The translations under genes were made by a program, and so were the position numbers. Shown one piece after another: positions 1-5,714 of a stretch of 5,784 nt of DNA; position 1 is the stretch's first letter, and every line of letters begins with the position of its first letter. Below the pieces are notes generated by a model that saw nothing but the letters and a program-made list of their open reading frames with translations, did not search any database and was not told where the DNA came from. This DNA is from Elusimicrobiota bacterium. GTDB lineage: Bacteria; Elusimicrobiota; Elusimicrobia; FEN-1173. The stretch lies in contig PMLF01000187.1 of assembly GCA_003158755.1 (NCBI GenBank), forward strand, positions 1,944-7,727, in the 5' to 3' direction.

Positions 1-1047
1 ATGGTGATCGGGTGGGTCGCGGGGCCCAGGTCGACCTCGTGGGCGGTCCTGCTCGACTTGGCTACCTGCATCACTGCTGCGCTGGGAGCCTTCCTCCCGC
101 GGACAGGTCCACTGGCGTTTGTCGCGGTCCTCTCGGTATATGCATTCATCCCCAACGACTGGCTAACGCTTGGAGAACTCGCCGCGCTCATACCGATCCT
201 CGGAATGGGGGTCCGCAGACAGAAGCGGCTACGACGAGTCCTGGCTCCGCCGATTCTCGTCCTGGTTGCGTATCGAAGCGTCGTTGGTCAGTCGTTGTCC
301 AACGCGTGGGGATACATCGCGTTCTGGACCCTGGCCTTAGCGGCCGCCTGGCTGGTCGGAGATGCGTTCGCTCGCAGCCGCGCCGCCCAGCGGCTGGAGG
401 CGGAGGCGGCTCTGGCGGAGCAACGCACCCAGATCGCAAGGGATCTGCACGATGTCGTCGCTCATGACCTCAGCAACATGTCCCTCCGAGCGCAGCACGC
501 GCTCCTGTCCGGCACGTCCGCCACCGATGACTTGGAGTACTTCGCCCAGACATCATCGAAGTGCGTTGACGACATTCGACGCCTACTGCGACTCCTGCGT
601 GCCAACAGTGTGCCGAATAGCGCTGAACCCTGGCAGGAGCCAGACATCCAAGGCACCCTGTCCAACCAAATGGAGCGACTGCGCTCGGCGGGATTTGCGG
701 TCACGGCCCAGATCGAAGGTGATATCAGCGTCCTGACAGGAACAATCCCCCACACGGTGCTCGGCATCCTTGTGGAGTCCTGCAACAATATCCTGCGCCA
801 CGCGGACGCCGCCGAGCCCTGCGTTATCCTCATGACCCGCACAGAGGCCCAACTTGATCTTGCCGTCATCAGTTCTGGCGAGGGCGAGTTGACCCGAAAG
901 CCAGGACGCCTCGGCATCATCGGGATGCAGGAGCGCGCTGAGGCAGCCGGAGGCGCCTTGAGCATCCAGAACGCCAACGAGAAGTGGATTGTGAGCGCGT
1001 CGTTCCCAATCTGGACCTTGGCCTCAGCAAGGCCGGTCCATGGCTGA
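1..1047 (+). CDS. NarL/DesK-type membrane sensor histidine kinase (HisKA_3), possibly 5'-truncated
   Basis: This is a sensor kinase that should autophosphorylate a histidine in the cytoplasm and pass the phosphate to a response regulator. The N-terminal ~120 residues hold four or five hydrophobic segments (roughly 14-32, 35-51, 55-70, 79-95, 103-121), and no extracytoplasmic sensor domain is visible. A short coiled linker (123-143) leads to the HisKA_3 phosphoacceptor motif ARDLHDVVAHDLS, with His150 as the likely phosphorylated residue. The HATPase part shows an N-box (LVESCNNILRHA, 257-268) and a glycine lid GRLGIIGMQERAEAAGG (302-318). The usual D-x-G-x-G motif is replaced by SSGEG (291-295), as in many degenerate actinobacterial members. 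The frame is open from base 1, so the ATG at base 1 may not be the true start and no upstream signal can be judged. The 3' end overlaps the next gene by 8 nt, which suggests translational coupling. The family call is firm; the stimulus is unknown. Confidence 0.9.
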   Translation: MVIGWVAGPRSTSWAVLLDLATCITAALGAFLPRTGPLAFVAVLSVYAFIPNDWLTLGELAALIPILGMGVRRQKRLRRVLAPPILVLVAYRSVVGQSLSNAWGYIAFWTLALAAAWLVGDAFARSRAAQRLEAEAALAEQRTQIARDLHDVVAHDLSNMSLRAQHALLSGTSATDDLEYFAQTSSKCVDDIRRLLRLLRANSVPNSAEPWQEPDIQGTLSNQMERLRSAGFAVTAQIEGDISVLTGTIPHTVLGILVESCNNILRHADAAEPCVILMTRTEAQLDLAVISSGEGELTRKPGRLGIIGMQERAEAAGGALSIQNANEKWIVSASFPIWTLASARPVHG

Positions 1048-1423
1048 CATCACGGTACTCGTCGTGGACGACGACCACTTCGTTCAGCAAACCCTGGCGT
1101 CCCTCGTGGATCGCGCGCCGGGCCTGGTCTGCGTCGGCTGCTGCTCCAACGGCGCCGAGGCGGTCGAATTCGTTGCCGCGCATCCGGTCGACGTCGTGAT
1201 CATGGACGTGCGGATGCCGGTCATGGACGGCTTCGACGTATGCCGCGCGGTCAAGGAGAACCCCCGGACGAAGGACGCAAAAATCCTAATGATTTCCGGC
1301 GCTCTGGACGAAACCGCCGTGGAATGGGCCATGCTCTGCGGCGCGGAGGACACTCTCCAGAAACCGTTCGACGGCGAAGAATTGCTGGACAAGATCACCG
1401 AAATGGCCACTCGGGCCGGTTGA
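1040..1423 (+). CDS. receiver-only response regulator with NarL-like front and CheY-like back half
   Basis: This is a single receiver domain of 127 residues with no output domain. The acidic pair is Asp10/Asp11, the phosphoacceptor is Asp56 in MDVRMPVMDG, the switch residue is Ser86 and the conserved lysine is Lys108 in LQKPF. Its start lies inside the kinase gene (8-nt overlap); only a weak AAGG (1029-1032) precedes it, so coupled translation is likely. Partners of HisKA_3 kinases normally have a LuxR-type helix-turn-helix after the receiver, but here a stop follows at once. Residues 1-63, including PGLVCVGCCSNGAEAVEFV, read like a NarL/DesR receiver. From about residue 64 the protein reads like a CheY/PleD receiver (VCRAVKENPRTKDAKILMISG, GAEDTLQKPF), where NarL relatives normally carry a YLLK motif. 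The second half closely resembles the receiver at 1612-1968. This could be a real recombinant or an assembly join at the conserved DVRMP codons. Confidence 0.82.
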   Translation: MADITVLVVDDDHFVQQTLASLVDRAPGLVCVGCCSNGAEAVEFVAAHPVDVVIMDVRMPVMDGFDVCRAVKENPRTKDAKILMISGALDETAVEWAMLCGAEDTLQKPFDGEELLDKITEMATRAG

Positions 1424-1611
1424 CCCCCGACCCCAGCATCGACCGGTGGCCTGGGAGGGTGCCATCTCCGGATTCCCTCCTTCCACGAACCCATCGAAAT
1501 AGGCGCAAATCGGCGCCACACTAGTTTTGCGGAACAAGGGATCTTCAGTGGCCGGGACCTCGTTTAATTGGGATCCCGCACGGGGAACCATCCAAGCGGC
1601 GTGGAGGCGGC

Positions 1612-1968
1612 ATGGCGCGAATTCTTCTTGCGGACGACAATCTGGAAATCGCCAAAATGATGCGGGACGCCTTGGAGGACGGCGGGCACGAAGTGAGGTG
1701 CGTTCACGACGGATGCCAGGCGCTCAAAATCGCCATGAACGAGGATTTCGACTTCTACGTCCTCGACGTGCGCATGCCGATGTTGGACGGCTACAGCCTC
1801 ACGTTGAGCATCAAAAGGAAATTCCCGGGGCGGAGAGTCCTTCTCGTCACGGGTCTGGATCCCAAGAAATACGAAGTCATGGCCAACGCCGCCGGCGCCG
1901 ACGCCACTCTCCAAAAACCCTTCGCCATGCCCGATATGATTGATCTGGTGAACGGACTCCTCCCGTGA
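1612..1968 (+). CDS. receiver-only (CheY-like) response regulator
   Basis: This is a 118-residue stand-alone receiver domain. The key residues are Asp8/Asp9 (acidic pocket), Asp52 in LDVRMPMLDG (phosphoacceptor), Thr80 (switch) and Lys102 in LQKPF. The length matches single-domain CheY/Spo0F-type proteins, which act by protein-protein contact or as phosphorelay intermediates. The start is supported by GGAGG at 1603-1607, four bases before the ATG. It follows the previous receiver gene after 188 bp (1424-1611) in which I see no further gene. That gap has only a weak 5-bp hairpin (GGCGC 1502-1506 with GCGCC 1513-1517) that is not a convincing terminator. The signature GADATLQKPF is nearly repeated as GAEDTLQKPF in the upstream receiver, so the two are related. 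The gene ends 21 bp before the convergent phospholipase-D-like gene. No cognate kinase is evident apart from the one at 1-1047. Confidence 0.88.
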   Translation: MARILLADDNLEIAKMMRDALEDGGHEVRCVHDGCQALKIAMNEDFDFYVLDVRMPMLDGYSLTLSIKRKFPGRRVLLVTGLDPKKYEVMANAAGADATLQKPFAMPDMIDLVNGLLP

Positions 1969-1989
1969 TGAACGAAGCAACGGAGGTTT

Positions 1990-3420
1990 TTACCTCGATT
2001 CGCTTTCCAGCCCTTTCACCACCCCGATGAAATACCCGACGGTGCGGCGCGGGTTGCTGCCGCTCTTCTGGGCGATGATCTCGTAGGCCTGGTCGACCTT
2101 CGCCCTCCCGTATTCGTCTTCTAGGCCGATGAACATCTCCGCCGCCGACGCGTCCGAGTCCGCGTAAACGAGAGCCAGGCATCGTCGCGCCCGGGCCAGC
2201 TTGTCCGCGCCGCATCGGGCCGCCAGGTCATTCCATTTCCGTTCCAGAGCCGCCGGATCGTAAAGGGGAAGCGGCGTGTAGACGCTGGGCTTGCGGGGTT
2301 CACCGCCGTTCCGGTCCAACATGTCGAACACCACCTTCACCAAGTTCGTCCGCCTCAACTCGGTGGTGCCCTTCGACACGAACAAAGCCGACACCCCGTT
2401 CTCCCGGGAAATTTCCCGCTCGGGCAAGGACCACGACGGCCGGGTATTGGACGCCGCCGAATACCGGCGATTTAACAGGAATAGGACTTTCCCCGGCAAC
2501 CGCAGCGAGCGGTTCCATCCCCACGTCCAATACTCGGGCGGTAGGCCCACCGCCGCCCCCGTCGATGGAAGGATCTCCAGATGGATACCGCTCCCCTCCG
2601 GGAATTCGAAGCGGACCAGTCCGTAGCTGTCCCGCAGCCGCCCCAGGACCCGGCGGATTCCCAGCCGCCTCGGCCGCGTCGTCAACCCGGTCATCCCCAG
2701 CTCCTCCGCCAAGACCGTCTCGTCCACGTCGAACGCCGGCGTCCCCGCGCCCCGTTTCAGCAGGAACAAATACGCATCGAAGGACCGCTCATCCCCGTTC
2801 GCCACCATTGTTCCCAGCCGCTTCGGATCCGTCAGGAAAGACAGGGGCACCAGCGCGGCGGGCGGCTCCTCGGGCAAGGTCCGCCGACCGATTCGGCGCA
2901 TGTCCGCGAGGGCGGCCTTGGCCGCGTCCGCGTCCCGCGCCAAAAGCGCTCCTTCGACGTTGGAGGACAGCGCGGCCTCGCTCCAGTTGAACGACCCCGC
3001 GATCACGACGGAATCGTCCACCACCACGGTCTTGGCGTGGACCACCCTGGGAGAACTGCTGAAGAAGACGTCCACTCCCCCGCCCCGCAGCGCGTCATAC
3101 GCCGATCGGTTCCGATCCTCCTGAGGCAAGGCGACCCCGTCCTCGAAACTGACGGCGCTGTCGAGGAGCACTTCCACTTTGACTCCCCGGCGTCGGGCAT
3201 CCATCAGCGCCTCCGCCAGCCGCGAGGTTTTGGCGTCCGGCCGGTCGGAGAGGTTGAATAGGTAGAGGCAGACGGAAACGGAGGAGGTGGCCTTGTGGAT
3301 CTCGGCCGCGACGGCGTCGAAATAATCGGCGGTGGAAAGGTACCGAACCTCTCCCGCCCGAGCGGGAACGCTCAAGGCGAGAAGAGCCACGAAAAGGAGT
3401 GACGATCGTCCGCGCGACAT
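1990..3420 (-). CDS. exported phospholipase D-like (single HKD) protein with winged-helix/DnaD-like C-terminal region
   Basis: This 476-residue protein begins with a signal peptide: arginines at 3 and 5, hydrophobic core 8-18, and an ARA|G cleavage-like site after residue 22. Residues ~25-175 form one PLD domain with the motif His128-x-Lys130-x4-Asp135, then GSFNWS (142-147) and Glu156. Single-HKD proteins such as Nuc and Zuc are dimeric phosphodiesterases, often nucleases, so a secreted or periplasmic nuclease or phosphodiesterase is the simplest guess. The remaining ~300 residues are unusual. About 193-283 and 300-367 look like two winged-helix modules (DETVLAEELGM; LPEREISRENGVSALFVSKG), and 393-470 resembles the helical DnaD-type end of replication proteins (YEIIAQKSGSNPRRTVGYFI). 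These C-terminal assignments come from pattern reading only. There is no clear Shine-Dalgarno; a TAGAAT hexamer on the minus strand (3427-3432), six bases before the ATG, could be the -10 of a leaderless transcript. Confidence 0.85.
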   Translation of the reverse strand: MSRGRSSLLFVALLALSVPARAGEVRYLSTADYFDAVAAEIHKATSSVSVCLYLFNLSDRPDAKTSRLAEALMDARRRGVKVEVLLDSAVSFEDGVALPQEDRNRSAYDALRGGGVDVFFSSSPRVVHAKTVVVDDSVVIAGSFNWSEAALSSNVEGALLARDADAAKAALADMRRIGRRTLPEEPPAALVPLSFLTDPKRLGTMVANGDERSFDAYLFLLKRGAGTPAFDVDETVLAEELGMTGLTTRPRRLGIRRVLGRLRDSYGLVRFEFPEGSGIHLEILPSTGAAVGLPPEYWTWGWNRSLRLPGKVLFLLNRRYSAASNTRPSWSLPEREISRENGVSALFVSKGTTELRRTNLVKVVFDMLDRNGGEPRKPSVYTPLPLYDPAALERKWNDLAARCGADKLARARRCLALVYADSDASAAEMFIGLEDEYGRAKVDQAYEIIAQKSGSNPRRTVGYFIGVVKGLESESR

Positions 3421-3505
3421 GCCGCCATTCTAGCAGGGGTTGCGAACGAGGGAAAGAAGCGCAAGACTACCCCAAAAGATCAGGTAAAGCTGTGTCTTTT
3501 TGGCC

Positions 3506-3598
3506 TCCCCCTTTGAAAAAGGGGGATCGAGGGGGATTTGATTTTTGGCGCCAACCGACGGAGAAATCCCCCCTCACCCCCCTTTTTCAAAGGGGGGA
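3506..3598. repeat. 93-nt imperfect inverted repeat of C-run/G-run blocks (REP/MITE-like)
   Basis: The left arm 3506-3540 and the right arm 3564-3598 are near-perfect reverse complements of ~35 nt around a ~23-nt centre. Each arm itself contains a smaller palindrome, CCCCCTTTGAAAAAGGGGG or a version with one more C or G, followed by a second G-run (or C-run) and ATTT. The arms differ mainly by one base in run length and by ATCG versus TG between the G-runs. From memory, elements of this type are scattered between genes in many environmental genomes and produce spurious proteins containing PPLKKG or PLFQRGE. It lies between two divergent genes, so it is not a simple terminator for either. The inverted repeat is directly visible; its mobility is inferred. 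Confidence 0.85.
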
Positions 3599-3624
3599 AC
3601 ACCTGGCGGGAACAAACATCCTTT

Positions 3625-3665
3625 TTCACCGTTTCGGTGAAGTCACTCCGACGGATAATTATCTT
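3625..3665 (+). promoter_or_regulatory. palindrome TTCACCG-TTT-CGGTGAA plus promoter-like sequence upstream of ybjT-like gene
   Basis: A perfect 7-bp inverted repeat (3625-3631 and 3635-3641) with a three-base centre lies 59 bp before the ATG at 3700. It is followed by AT-rich GATAAT (3654-3659) and TATCTT (3660-3665), either of which could be a -10. With TATCTT as the -10, the -35 position (GTGAAG, 3637-3642) overlaps the palindrome, which would suit a repressor operator. No matching T-run follows on either strand, so it is not a standard terminator. The promoter match is weak. Confidence 0.3.
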
Positions 3666-3699
3666 TACGTGAGGATTTGGGAGACTACGGCATCCGACC

Positions 3700-5142
3700 A
3701 TGGACAAAAACTCTCTCCTCCTGGTGACCGGCGCCACGGGCTACGTGGGCGGCCAGCTCTTGAAGGCCCTTGAAAAAGACGGGCGGCGCGTGCGCTGCCT
3801 GGTGCGGAACCCGGACACCCTGGCGCCGCCGGCCGGACGAAACACCGAGGTCCTTTCCGTCGACGTTTTGGACGGCAAGAACCTCGTCCTCGCGTTGGAC
3901 GGCGTCCACACGGCCTATTATTTCATCCATTCCATGACCAGTATCGGCGATTTCGCCGTCGAAGACCGCCGCTGCGCCCGCAATTTCGGCAACGCGGCCC
4001 GGGAAGCGGGGGTGAAGCGGATCATCTACCTCGGCGGACTGGGGGACGATTCGGACGGACTTTCCCCCCACCTGAAAAGCCGTCACGAGGTGGGGGACGT
4101 GCTGCGCGAATCCGGGGTTCCCGTCGTCGAGTTCCGGGCCTCCGTCGTCATCGGGGCCGGCAGCCTGTCTTTCGAATTGATCCGGAGCCTGGTGCAGCGC
4201 CTGCCCGCCATGATCACTCCCCGATGGGTGAACAACCCCACCCAGCCCATCGGCATCGGAGACTTGCTTCAATATTTCCTGGCCGCCCTGGACCTTCCCG
4301 ATGGAGGGAACCGCCTCTTTGAGATCGGAGGGCCCGACGTCGTTTCCTACGGGGATTTGATGAAGGAATACATGCGTCAACGAGGCGTTAAACGTCTCAT
4401 GATCCCGGTGCCGTTTTTCACCCCGAGGATGTCCGGGGTTTGGCTGAAACTCGTCGCGCCCAGCTACGCCCGCGTCGGGGAGAAATTAATTGAGAGCTTG
4501 CGAAATCCCACCGTGATCCGGGACCCCTCCGCCCTGAGCGCGTTTTCCATCCGGCCCAAGGGAGTCAAGGAAACCATCTCCCGGGCGTTGACGGAGGAGG
4601 ACGTCGGTTTCGCCTCGACGCATTGGACCGAAGCCTTCCGCCTCCGGCGGAACCTGCGTCGATGGGGCGGCGCCATCCTCGGATCGAGGATCGTGGACCA
4701 CCGGCGCGTCTTCGTTCCGGCGACCCCGGAGGAAGCCTTCCGCTCCATCCAACGGATCGGAGGGGACCACGGATGGTATTTCGCCGACTTTCTTTGGGAT
4801 TTCAGGGGAATTTTGGACCGAATCGCGGGAGGTCCGGGAATGAGGGGAAGGGTCCACCCCGTCGAATTAAAAACCGGGGATACGATCGATTTTTGGCGGG
4901 TCGAATACTTTGAACCCGGGAAGGAACTCCTGCTGCGGTCGGAGCTGAACCTGCCCGGCCGAGCCTGGCTCCAATTCGAAATTATGCCGGTGGAAGGCGG
5001 GAGCCTGATCGGACAGACGGCCCTGTATGACCCCATGGGCCTCTTGGGTTTTTTAGCCTGGTACGTGCTCTACCCGTTCCACATGATGATCTTCGCCGGG
5101 ATGATCCGCGCCGTGGCCCGCCGGGCGGAAGAACCGGTTTAA
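3700..5142 (+). CDS. ybjT: YbjT-like atypical SDR (NAD(P)-binding) with C-terminal DUF2867 domain
   Basis: This 480-residue protein is close in length and layout to E. coli YbjT. The N-terminal Rossmann fold has the dinucleotide-binding motif GATGYVG (11-17), then the family signature YYFIHSM (73-79) and GGLGDDSDGLSPHLKSR (112-128). PVVEFRASVVIGAGS (141-155) and PRWVNNPTQPIGIGDLLQYF (174-193) are also characteristic of this group. The classical SDR Tyr-x-x-x-Lys pair is absent, so it is an atypical SDR that may bind NAD(P) without ordinary dehydrogenase chemistry. From ~332 to 475 lies a DUF2867/SRPBCC-like domain (GGDHGWYFADFLWDFRG), ending in a hydrophobic stretch (446-468) that may touch the membrane. 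Its substrate is unknown. The ATG is well placed for the Rossmann strand, but the nearest purine-rich GGGAG is ~16 bp upstream, too far to be convincing. It is divergent from the PLD-like gene and convergent with the integron cassette, whose recombination site begins two bases after its stop. Confidence 0.9.
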   Translation: MDKNSLLLVTGATGYVGGQLLKALEKDGRRVRCLVRNPDTLAPPAGRNTEVLSVDVLDGKNLVLALDGVHTAYYFIHSMTSIGDFAVEDRRCARNFGNAAREAGVKRIIYLGGLGDDSDGLSPHLKSRHEVGDVLRESGVPVVEFRASVVIGAGSLSFELIRSLVQRLPAMITPRWVNNPTQPIGIGDLLQYFLAALDLPDGGNRLFEIGGPDVVSYGDLMKEYMRQRGVKRLMIPVPFFTPRMSGVWLKLVAPSYARVGEKLIESLRNPTVIRDPSALSAFSIRPKGVKETISRALTEEDVGFASTHWTEAFRLRRNLRRWGGAILGSRIVDHRRVFVPATPEEAFRSIQRIGGDHGWYFADFLWDFRGILDRIAGGPGMRGRVHPVELKTGDTIDFWRVEYFEPGKELLLRSELNLPGRAWLQFEIMPVEGGSLIGQTALYDPMGLLGFLAWYVLYPFHMMIFAGMIRAVARRAEEPV

Positions 5143-5144
5143 AC

Positions 5145-5221
5145 TCCCAACGGCTCAAGCTCAGGCGAGCCGGCCACCATGAATTTGGGTGGCCAGCGTC
5201 GCCTGCAGCGCGTGGTTGGGC
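5145..5221 (-). other. attC: integron attC recombination site (59-base element)
   Basis: Read on the minus strand, this 77-nt imperfect palindrome has every attC part in order. R'' is GCCCAAC (5221-5215), followed by spacer CACGC and L'' GCTGCAGGCGA (5209-5199). Next comes a variable hairpin GGCCACC/GGTGGCC (5194-5188 with 5178-5172), then L' TCGCCTGAGC (5168-5159), spacer TTGAGCC and R' GTTGGGA (5151-5145). L'' and L' pair as GCT/AGC and CAGGCGA/TCGCCTG, leaving G5206 unpaired; this is the extrahelical base that orients attC for the integrase. R'' and R' pair over six bases. R' fits GTTRRRY except for its last base, which would come from the flanking DNA after insertion. It marks the 3' end of the minus-strand cassette and abuts the ybjT-like stop codon. 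Confidence 0.92.
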
Positions 5222-5427
5222 GATCTAATGATTTCAAAGGCTTTTTTCATAGCATCAAATCGGTCATGAAATTCAATTCCCTCTTCCGTGAATTTATCCA
5301 TTAGTATTTGATGGTATTTTGATCGAAGGGTGCTGACTTCTTCTTTTGAGGTGGGTTCTGAATCGGGGATTTGATCGTCGAGCAAAACTAAATCCGTATA
5401 AATTTGGGCGATTTCAAAAAGCGTCAT
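5161..5427 (-). CDS. small cassette-encoded protein of unknown function, second of a paralogous pair, with attC-encoded tail
   Basis: This is an 88-residue protein of no family I recognise, predicted mostly helical and acidic, with no signal peptide or membrane segment. It aligns with the gene just upstream: LFEIAQIY (3-10) matches LFDLAKEY, and Gly50-Ile51, Asp55-Arg56, Ala59, Ala63 and Ile66 recur at the same residue numbers. The last 20 residues (PNHALQATLATQIHGGRLA region, 69-88) have no counterpart in the paralogue. They are translated from the attC site, and the TGA stop sits in the L' arm. The ancestral domain is therefore ~68 residues. Its ATG overlaps the preceding stop (ATGA, 5424-5427), and a GAGG (5435-5432) lies four bases upstream, so it is well translated by coupling. 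The function is unknown. Confidence 0.82.
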   Translation of the reverse strand: MTLFEIAQIYTDLVLLDDQIPDSEPTSKEEVSTLRSKYHQILMDKFTEEGIEFHDRFDAMKKAFEIIRSPNHALQATLATQIHGGRLA

Positions 5428-5639
5428 AATTCCTCATTGGCAATGCGATAGGCGATTCGAGTGGCGTGATCTCTGTCTTTAATATTTATGCCTTGTTCTT
5501 TGAGCAGGGTAATAAACTTCCAGTGAAGGTCCGCTCGCCTTTCTTCAAGCGATTGAATCTTTTGCGGGTCGTTTGTTTTCTCGATCTTTTCGATGACACC
5601 AATGTATTCCTTCGCCAGATCAAACAGGTTTTCTTTCAT
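5424..5639 (-). CDS. small cassette-encoded protein of unknown function, first of a paralogous pair
   Basis: This is a 71-residue, charged and probably all-helical protein with no signal peptide or membrane segment. Residues 5-12 are LFDLAKEY; a likely coiled or helical-hairpin stretch (15-48, rich in E/K/R) follows, then EQGINIKDRDHATRIAYRIAN (48-68). The same pattern recurs in the downstream gene, so the two arose by tandem duplication or belong to one small family. It is the first gene of the cassette, and its TGA overlaps the next ATG by 4 nt. No good Shine-Dalgarno precedes its ATG. A TATAAT box 17 bp upstream would give a very short leader. Paired small genes in one cassette can be toxin-antitoxin modules, but similarity between the two partners argues against a classical pair. 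The function is unknown. Confidence 0.8.
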   Translation of the reverse strand: MKENLFDLAKEYIGVIEKIEKTNDPQKIQSLEERRADLHWKFITLLKEQGINIKDRDHATRIAYRIANEEL

Positions 5640-5656
5640 GAATTGTCATCGTTGAT

Positions 5657-5686
5657 ATTATAACACGCCCTGAGGAATGTTCTCAT
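5657..5686 (-). promoter_or_regulatory. candidate cassette-internal promoter
   Basis: On the minus strand, a perfect TATAAT (5662-5657) is preceded, after an 18-bp spacer, by ATGAGA (5686-5681), a 4-of-6 match to TTGACA. Transcription would start near 5650, about 11 bases before the first cassette gene. It lies inside the cassette, so the pair could be expressed without the integron Pc promoter. The -10 is strong; the -35 and the spacing are moderate. Confidence 0.5.
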
Positions 5687-5695
5687 CATTGTTTC

Positions 5696-5714
5696 GCCCA
5701 ACGATTGATTGGCC
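5696..5714 (-). other. attI: second integron core site, attI-like (or R' end of a further attC)
   Basis: On the minus strand this reads GGCCAA, seven bases (TCAATCG), then TTGGGC. These are inverted half-sites with GTTGGGC (5702-5696) fitting GTTRRRY perfectly. The spacing is the same as I recall for the attI1 simple site (CCCTAA, seven bases, TTAGGC). In the 82 bases further upstream inside the window I find no R''/L'' pair that could fold with it, which favours attI over attC. An attC whose left half lies beyond base 5784 cannot be excluded. If it is attI, an integrase gene should lie to the right in the opposite orientation. No protein-coding gene is visible in 5703-5784. Confidence 0.55.

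Larger units (their letters stand above)
5151..5701 (-). mobile_element. integron gene cassette carrying two overlapping small genes
   Basis: The cassette is delimited by two core sites in the same orientation: GTTGGGC on the minus strand (5702-5696) and the R' box of attC (5151-5145). Integrases cut between G and TTRRRY, so the unit runs from T5701 to G5151, about 551 bp. It contains two small overlapping genes on the same strand, a promoter-like sequence and the attC. Its coding part is clearly AT-richer than its neighbours, as expected for a cassette of foreign origin. The 5' boundary rests on one heptamer plus an inverted half-site, so it is less certain than the attC end. Confidence 0.78.

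Noticed and set aside
1527..1943. A 138-codon plus-strand frame overlapping the second receiver gene.
   Set aside because: The protein is low-complexity Arg/Gly/Ser-rich, and the overlapping frame has full receiver motifs and a good ribosome binding site.
1983..1996. Small hairpin GAGGT-TTTT-ACCTC between the convergent receiver and PLD-like genes as a terminator.
   Set aside because: The stem is only five base pairs and no T-run follows on either strand.
2581..3261. A 226-codon plus-strand frame opposite the PLD-like gene.
   Set aside because: It is rich in Pro, Arg, Gln and His with no motif, typical of the antisense of a high-GC gene; the minus-strand gene has HKD and signal peptide features.
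3506..3598. CRISPR-like or tandem repeat array.
   Set aside because: There are only two inverted arms, with no direct repeats or spacers.
3685..4380. A 231-codon minus-strand frame opposite the ybjT-like gene.
   Set aside because: It is a shadow of a strongly recognisable SDR/DUF2867 gene, with no motif of its own.
5151..5194. The hairpins at the end of the ybjT-like gene as a bidirectional terminator.
   Set aside because: No T-run is present, and the stems are fully explained as arms of the attC site, though they could incidentally affect transcription.
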